Shown here one piece after another: positions 60,409 to 64,000 of a DNA stretch of 64,000 nucleotides. Position 1 is the stretch's first letter, and every line of letters starts with the position of its first letter. The notes below the pieces were generated by a model that saw only the letters and a list, made by a program, of their open reading frames with translations, was not told where the DNA came from and made no database searches. A program made the position numbers and the translations under genes. Source of the stretch: Capillidium heterosporum (taxonomy: Eukaryota > Entomophthoromycota > Entomophthoromycetes > Entomophthorales > Capillidiaceae); NCBI GenBank assembly GCA_016630905.1, contig WBMQ01000005.1:1178001-1242000 (forward strand), read 5' to 3'.

Positions 60409-60926
60409 TTATACTATGTCAACTGACTTGGCTAAAGTTAACTTCTTACCCAGCAACGTATGGGACCACCCTTTCTCCTCAGTTAGCTTCAATATTCTGT
60501 CAATAATAACATCGCCATCTTGAAATTTAATAAAGGCGTAGTAACCGTAAGCTTGACGTTTCTCATTGAACTTCCTCTACATAACATTTAGATTCTGACC
60601 TTAAGTTTTCGATTTACTTGAGTAGTTAGAAAGGTTATTGGACCGAATTGTTGGAAGTAGTCTTTCAATATCCTTCTTCTCTAAGTTGAAGTGCCTTGAA
60701 TTAGTGAAAGTAGTAGTTTTAAATTACCTGTAAACAATAGTTGGTTCAGCCCACCAACGAAAAGCTTGTGCTTCATGGTTCTATTGAGCTTGTATAAGAA
60801 ATGGCTGTGTTTGTTCTGTTGTAGATGATGGACAGCTTCCTTGACTTTGCTAGAAGCAATATAATTGGCTCCAAATTCGCTAATCCCTCAAAACTTCAAA
60901 ATTTTCTTGGAAACGGCTTCCAACAT
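60409..60926 (-). CDS. Small RRM RNA-binding protein, frame uncertain
   Basis: One RNA recognition motif is assembled from three exons (to 60728; 60680-60618; 60576-60409). RNP2 is KLFVGGLNQ, the first helix EKKDI followed by DYFQQFGPITFL, RNP1 AYGYYAFIKF and the last strand LLGKKLTLAKS. Joining helix 1 needs one extra base ignored near 60663 (ATTGAAAGACTAC). Upstream, the frame stays open to an ATG at 60926 (MLEAVSKKILKF) except for one TGA, so the true start may be 60776 (MKHKLF) or the gene may be damaged. It is head-to-head with mitochondrial bL34, only 41 bp apart. Function beyond RNA binding is not visible. Confidence 0.55.
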
Positions 60927-60967
60927 CAACTTACCCAAATTTTGAAAAAGATAGATAGATAGGAGAC

Positions 60968-61406
60968 ATGTTCCAACTGCTAAGAAAGTTCGCCTTCAAC
61001 TCGGTAGCTAAACCAAGCTTACAAACTATAATCAAACCCCAAACCCAAATTTTCAATATCAAGTAAATATACATTTTTATATTTTTATACATTTACTAAT
61101 TGATATTCTATTTATTACAGTAGAAATCTATCGACTTTCAGCTCTATAAACAAGTTAAATTTGGTTCCAACTTTGAGTTTGACCATCTCCAAGTAAAAAA
61201 CTATTTTGTTATAAAAAAGTATATTGATGGATTTAATTAGTTTCAACTTGTTGCAACGTCGATTCGTAACCTACGGTAATGAGTACCAACCCAGTAACAT
61301 TAAACGTAAACGTAAGCACGGTTACTTGAAGCGTCGCTCCACCAAGGATGGTAGAAAGCTGTTGTTGAGACGTATAGCTAAAGGCAGGTTGAGACTTTCC
61401 CATTAA
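60968..61406 (+). CDS. MRPL34: Mitochondrial ribosomal protein bL34m
   Basis: Three exons (60968-61062, 61121-61192, 61241-61406) give 110 residues. The N-terminal part is a mitochondrial presequence-like stretch ([18 protein letters not shown]) and Ser-rich linker. The C-terminal 45 residues are the complete bL34 domain: [20 protein letters not shown], then [19 protein letters not shown]. The protein belongs to the large subunit of the mitochondrial ribosome. All junctions keep the frame. Confidence 0.94.
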
Positions 61407-61483
61407 AATAAACCATCCCAATTTTAAGAAGCAACAAATAAAGAATTATACTACTTTTCTTTTATTTAAAATACTCCATATAT

Positions 61484-62545
61484 CTAAACGTGTTCTAAGT
61501 TATCAGCCTCCTTTAAAAGTAAATCAAAGTCGAAATTAGCATCTCCACTCTTGAACTGGTCCAACAATTTGGTTTTGGTATCATTATTGAAGAGGTAGAA
61601 TTGCTGCAATCTGAAGCACAGCATCTGAGCTTCCTCCAAAGTGATGGCCGGTTTGCTGTCATCCATGGTTAGACTAGCTAACTCACCACGCATAAGTACC
61701 GACTTATGACTATCAATTAATTCAACGTAATGGTTGATTACTAAACTAGGCTTGGCCTTCTCACCATGTAGCTTGTAATGCTCCAGTGGCGTGAAGTAGA
61801 TAGTATGGTAGTTGACTTGGAGGAAATAAATCTCAGTACCTTGTTCTCCTTTAGTCAAAGGCAAAATAAACTATATTAAAAGTTAATTTTGGATATTGGT
61901 GAGGTGATTACCTGGGGATACTTGGTTAAGTTTTTATGCAGCTTAAAGTACTGATCCTTGGGTATGACGGCTGAAAGCTGGCTCTTGGTTTTGTGGAATT
62001 CGGTCCACACTTGACTTAAGCCTGCTGCATCCAAACCTTGCAACAAATCTAATTTCATTATCTGATCTAGTTCAGACTGCTCTAGTTTAATACCTCAAAA
62101 ACATTCGATTATATATTACCTTTGGCTCACGTGGCTTCAGCTTTTCTTCAATTTTTTTGGCAGGACTCGATGATACCTTGGTCGTTTCGACTTGAGTAGG
62201 TGCCTTGGATTTCTCTTTGGATTTTTCTATTAAAGTCTCTACGTTGGGTAAGCCTTCCCTTGCAAATTTTTAGATAGATGAAAGCTAAATAAATATACTT
62301 TTTTGCTTTAGCTTCGAGTTGGGCTTGGTACCTTGCTAAAACCTCCTCATCGACTTGACTTTTTGATTCGGTGGAGTAGTTTTGACCTAATGAAAATAAA
62401 TATCAGTTTTTAAAATAGAAAAAGACATACTTTTTAAGTTAAAATTCTTGAACAGCAAGTTGACATTAACTTCGGTTGCATACTTTCTGTTGCATACTAA
62501 GTTTAAGTTGGAGCTGAACTTGATCAAGCTTTTGGTGAATTTCAT
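61484..62545 (-). CDS. ATP11: Mitochondrial F1-ATPase assembly factor ATP11
   Basis: Five exons (62545-62431, 62386-62299, 62258-62120, 62079-61912, 61870-61484) give 298 residues, close to the family length. Presequence-like N-terminus (MKFTKSLIKFSSNLNLVCNR). The conserved domain shows LPLTKGEQGTEIYFLQVNYH, YFTPLEHYKLHGEKAKPSLV, VLMRGELA and EEAQMLCFRLQQFYL, matching ATPAF1/Atp11. This matrix chaperone binds the F1 beta subunit before assembly with alpha. No frame breaks. Only 77 bp separate its stop from that of bL34m, a convergent pair. Confidence 0.93.
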
Positions 62546-62983
62546 CGTTTCAGTTGAAAGAAAAGTTGTAAAATTTTAACTTTACTACTTTGGAAATTAG
62601 TGTACTGTACAGAGGATTGCAAAATGTGGAAGCATAGTTGGCAAATAGAGCAGGTTTATTTGGAGACTTTATTGGAAAACTATTTCACCCATAATGGCAG
62701 CACATTCATGGAGAAGTATAGTAAGAAATCCTAAAGAGTGTCAAAAATAATGAGTGGGATTCCTTAATAGCATGCTATGTTATATATATATATTTACCAT
62801 AGTACTGTACCAACAACATGCTAAAAGCAAATACAGTATATATTTCTATCCACAATGCTTGCTGATTCAGACATTTGCTTAAATTTTGTTTTTATTTCAA
62901 GGGTGAGCTTTCGCAAACTGATTCCCCACAACCCGAAAAATAAATTACGTGTCACTCAAGCTTCAAACTACTTTTCTTAAAAG
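62546..62983. other. Divergent promoter region, AT-rich
   Basis: 438 bp between ATP11 (minus) and the oxidoreductase (plus). A TA-repeat is present near 62780-62800; no other motif recognised. Confidence 0.45.
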
Positions 62984-64000
62984 ATGAGAGGCATACAGAT
63001 AACCAAGCTAAGTGATTCGGTAGAAGATATCAAGGTAGCAGAGAACTTGCCTATACCTCAACCTGAAGGTGATACTGACTTGTTAATCGAAGTCAAGGCA
63101 GCCGGTGTCAACTTTTTCGACCTGCTTATGGTCAAAGGAACCTACCAGATAAAACAACCTTTGCCCTTCATTTTAGGCACTGAGGTAACCCTTTTATTTC
63201 TGTCAGCATGTTAAATAGCTACGGTGACTTTGTATAGTTTAGTGGTGTAGTACTTAAGGTCAACAACAAGAACTCCAAATATAAGGTGGGAGACAGGGTA
63301 TTCGGCAGTAACTTAGGAGCGTATGTACAGTACCTAGTTATCGATGAGAGCAGTGTTTTGCCCATACCTTCAACTTTAAGTTTCGAGCAGGCCGCTACTT
63401 TGTATATCACTTTCCCTACCGCTTTAGCAGGTTTATTAATTTCAGGTCAGCTTCAATCTGGTAAATGCAATTTTCAAATAGCCTGCTTAAATCTATGTAC
63501 CTTTTATTTAGGCCAGTCAGTTTTAATCCATGGTGCTAGTGGTGGTGTAGGCATCGCAACTATTCAGATGGCTAAAGTAATATTTTATATAAACCCATTA
63601 TTGAAATCAAATAGTTATTGGGAGCCAAAGTAATAGCAACTACCACCGACCCACTCAAAAAGGCAACTATTTTAGAAGCAGGAGCCGACCACGTACTTAT
63701 AATTGGTAAGGAGGTAGACAAGGATAAGAGCTGGGTAAGCGAGGTCAACAAGTTAACTTTGGGAGAAGGAGTAGATCTAGTTTACGATTTGGTAGGCTTA
63801 ATCAATTTATCTTCGAGCTGTACGAAGTTCGGTGGTAAGTTGGTGGTAGTTGGGTTTACGAAGGGTACCCACGAGAAGGTAGCTACCAACCGTATATTGG
63901 TAAAGAATATCAGTGTCGTTGGACTGCATTGGGGGCCCCATTACCACTACAAGCCTGAGGCTGTCAAGTTAGTCTGGGATACTTTGTTCAACTGGTTTGA
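62984..64000 (+). CDS. Quinone oxidoreductase-like MDR-family enzyme, 5' part
   Basis: Start at ATG 62984; the 3' end is outside the window. Introns at 63185-63237, 63461-63511 and 63577-63614. Domains: GroES-like N-terminus (EVKAAGVNFFDLLMVKGTY, LPFILGTEFSGVV, GDRVFG) and a Rossmann nucleotide-binding domain (VLIHGASGGVGIATIQMAK, LGAKVIATTTDP, AGADHVLI, GVDLVYDLVG). The A-x-x-G-G-V-G motif and absence of zinc ligands point to the NADPH:quinone oxidoreductase branch of medium-chain dehydrogenases. The substrate is not predictable. All junctions keep the frame. Confidence 0.9.

Noticed and set aside
1-64000. tRNA genes, rRNA, CRISPR arrays, transposons with terminal repeats
   Set aside because: I looked for T-loop (GGTTCGA) and repeat patterns and found none outside coding sequence that fold or recur convincingly; this is by eye, not by a search program.

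Overview
The window looks like nuclear DNA of an early-diverging fungus. It is AT-rich and gene-dense. Genes are split by many very short introns (about 40-60 nt, GTAAGT-like donors, YAG acceptors), and the conserved genes are typical fungal/opisthokont ones. Secreted trypsins, ER-type UDP-glycosyltransferases with a C-terminal membrane anchor and FAR1-domain regulators would fit an Entomophthorales/Conidiobolus-like genome. That placement is inference, not shown by a marker gene. Many exons, and two whole genes (a DSS4/MSS4 exchange factor at 11.2-11.6 kb and a 103-residue protein at 41.7-42.0 kb), only appear after manual splicing.

Layout. 1-2.1 kb: 3' part of an MPH1/FANCM helicase. 2.7-9.2 kb: minus-strand serine protease cluster, one catalytically dead paralog followed by three near-identical trypsins; a fourth trypsin sits at 57.9 kb. 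11.2-24.0 kb: DSS4/MSS4, then three UDP-glycosyltransferases. The first two form a 1.57 kb inverted repeat around a PMT2-type protein O-mannosyltransferase. 24.8-30.7 kb: BRF1 (RNA polymerase III factor), a decayed serine-rich gene and proteasome subunit alpha-3. 32.8-37.3 kb: two small FAR1-domain regulators and ARPC5 (Arp2/3). 38.2-48.8 kb: NAA35/MAK10, a small unknown gene, mitochondrial methionyl-tRNA synthetase, a THO1-like SAP protein, an ataxin-10/CTR86 protein and MIA40. 49.1-57.6 kb: the very large UTP20. 57.9-64 kb: trypsin 4, an RRM gene with a decayed copy beside it, mitochondrial bL34, ATP11 and the start of a quinone oxidoreductase.

Most genes are unrelated housekeeping functions. 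Two groups stand out as accessory: the trypsins, whose four active copies share a promoter architecture (GTCAAATG about 110 bp and TATA about 45 bp before the ATG), and the glycosyltransferases.

The most unusual signal is in reading frames. In MPH1, all three glycosyltransferases, the ataxin-10 gene, the RRM gene and especially UTP20, reading frames that look conserved from my knowledge of these families are interrupted by extra nucleotides. Every break I could resolve goes in the + direction and several share short sequence contexts, while roughly twenty other genes have none. Insertion-type assembly error, real mutation or +1 ribosomal frameshifting are all possible; reads and transcripts would decide.
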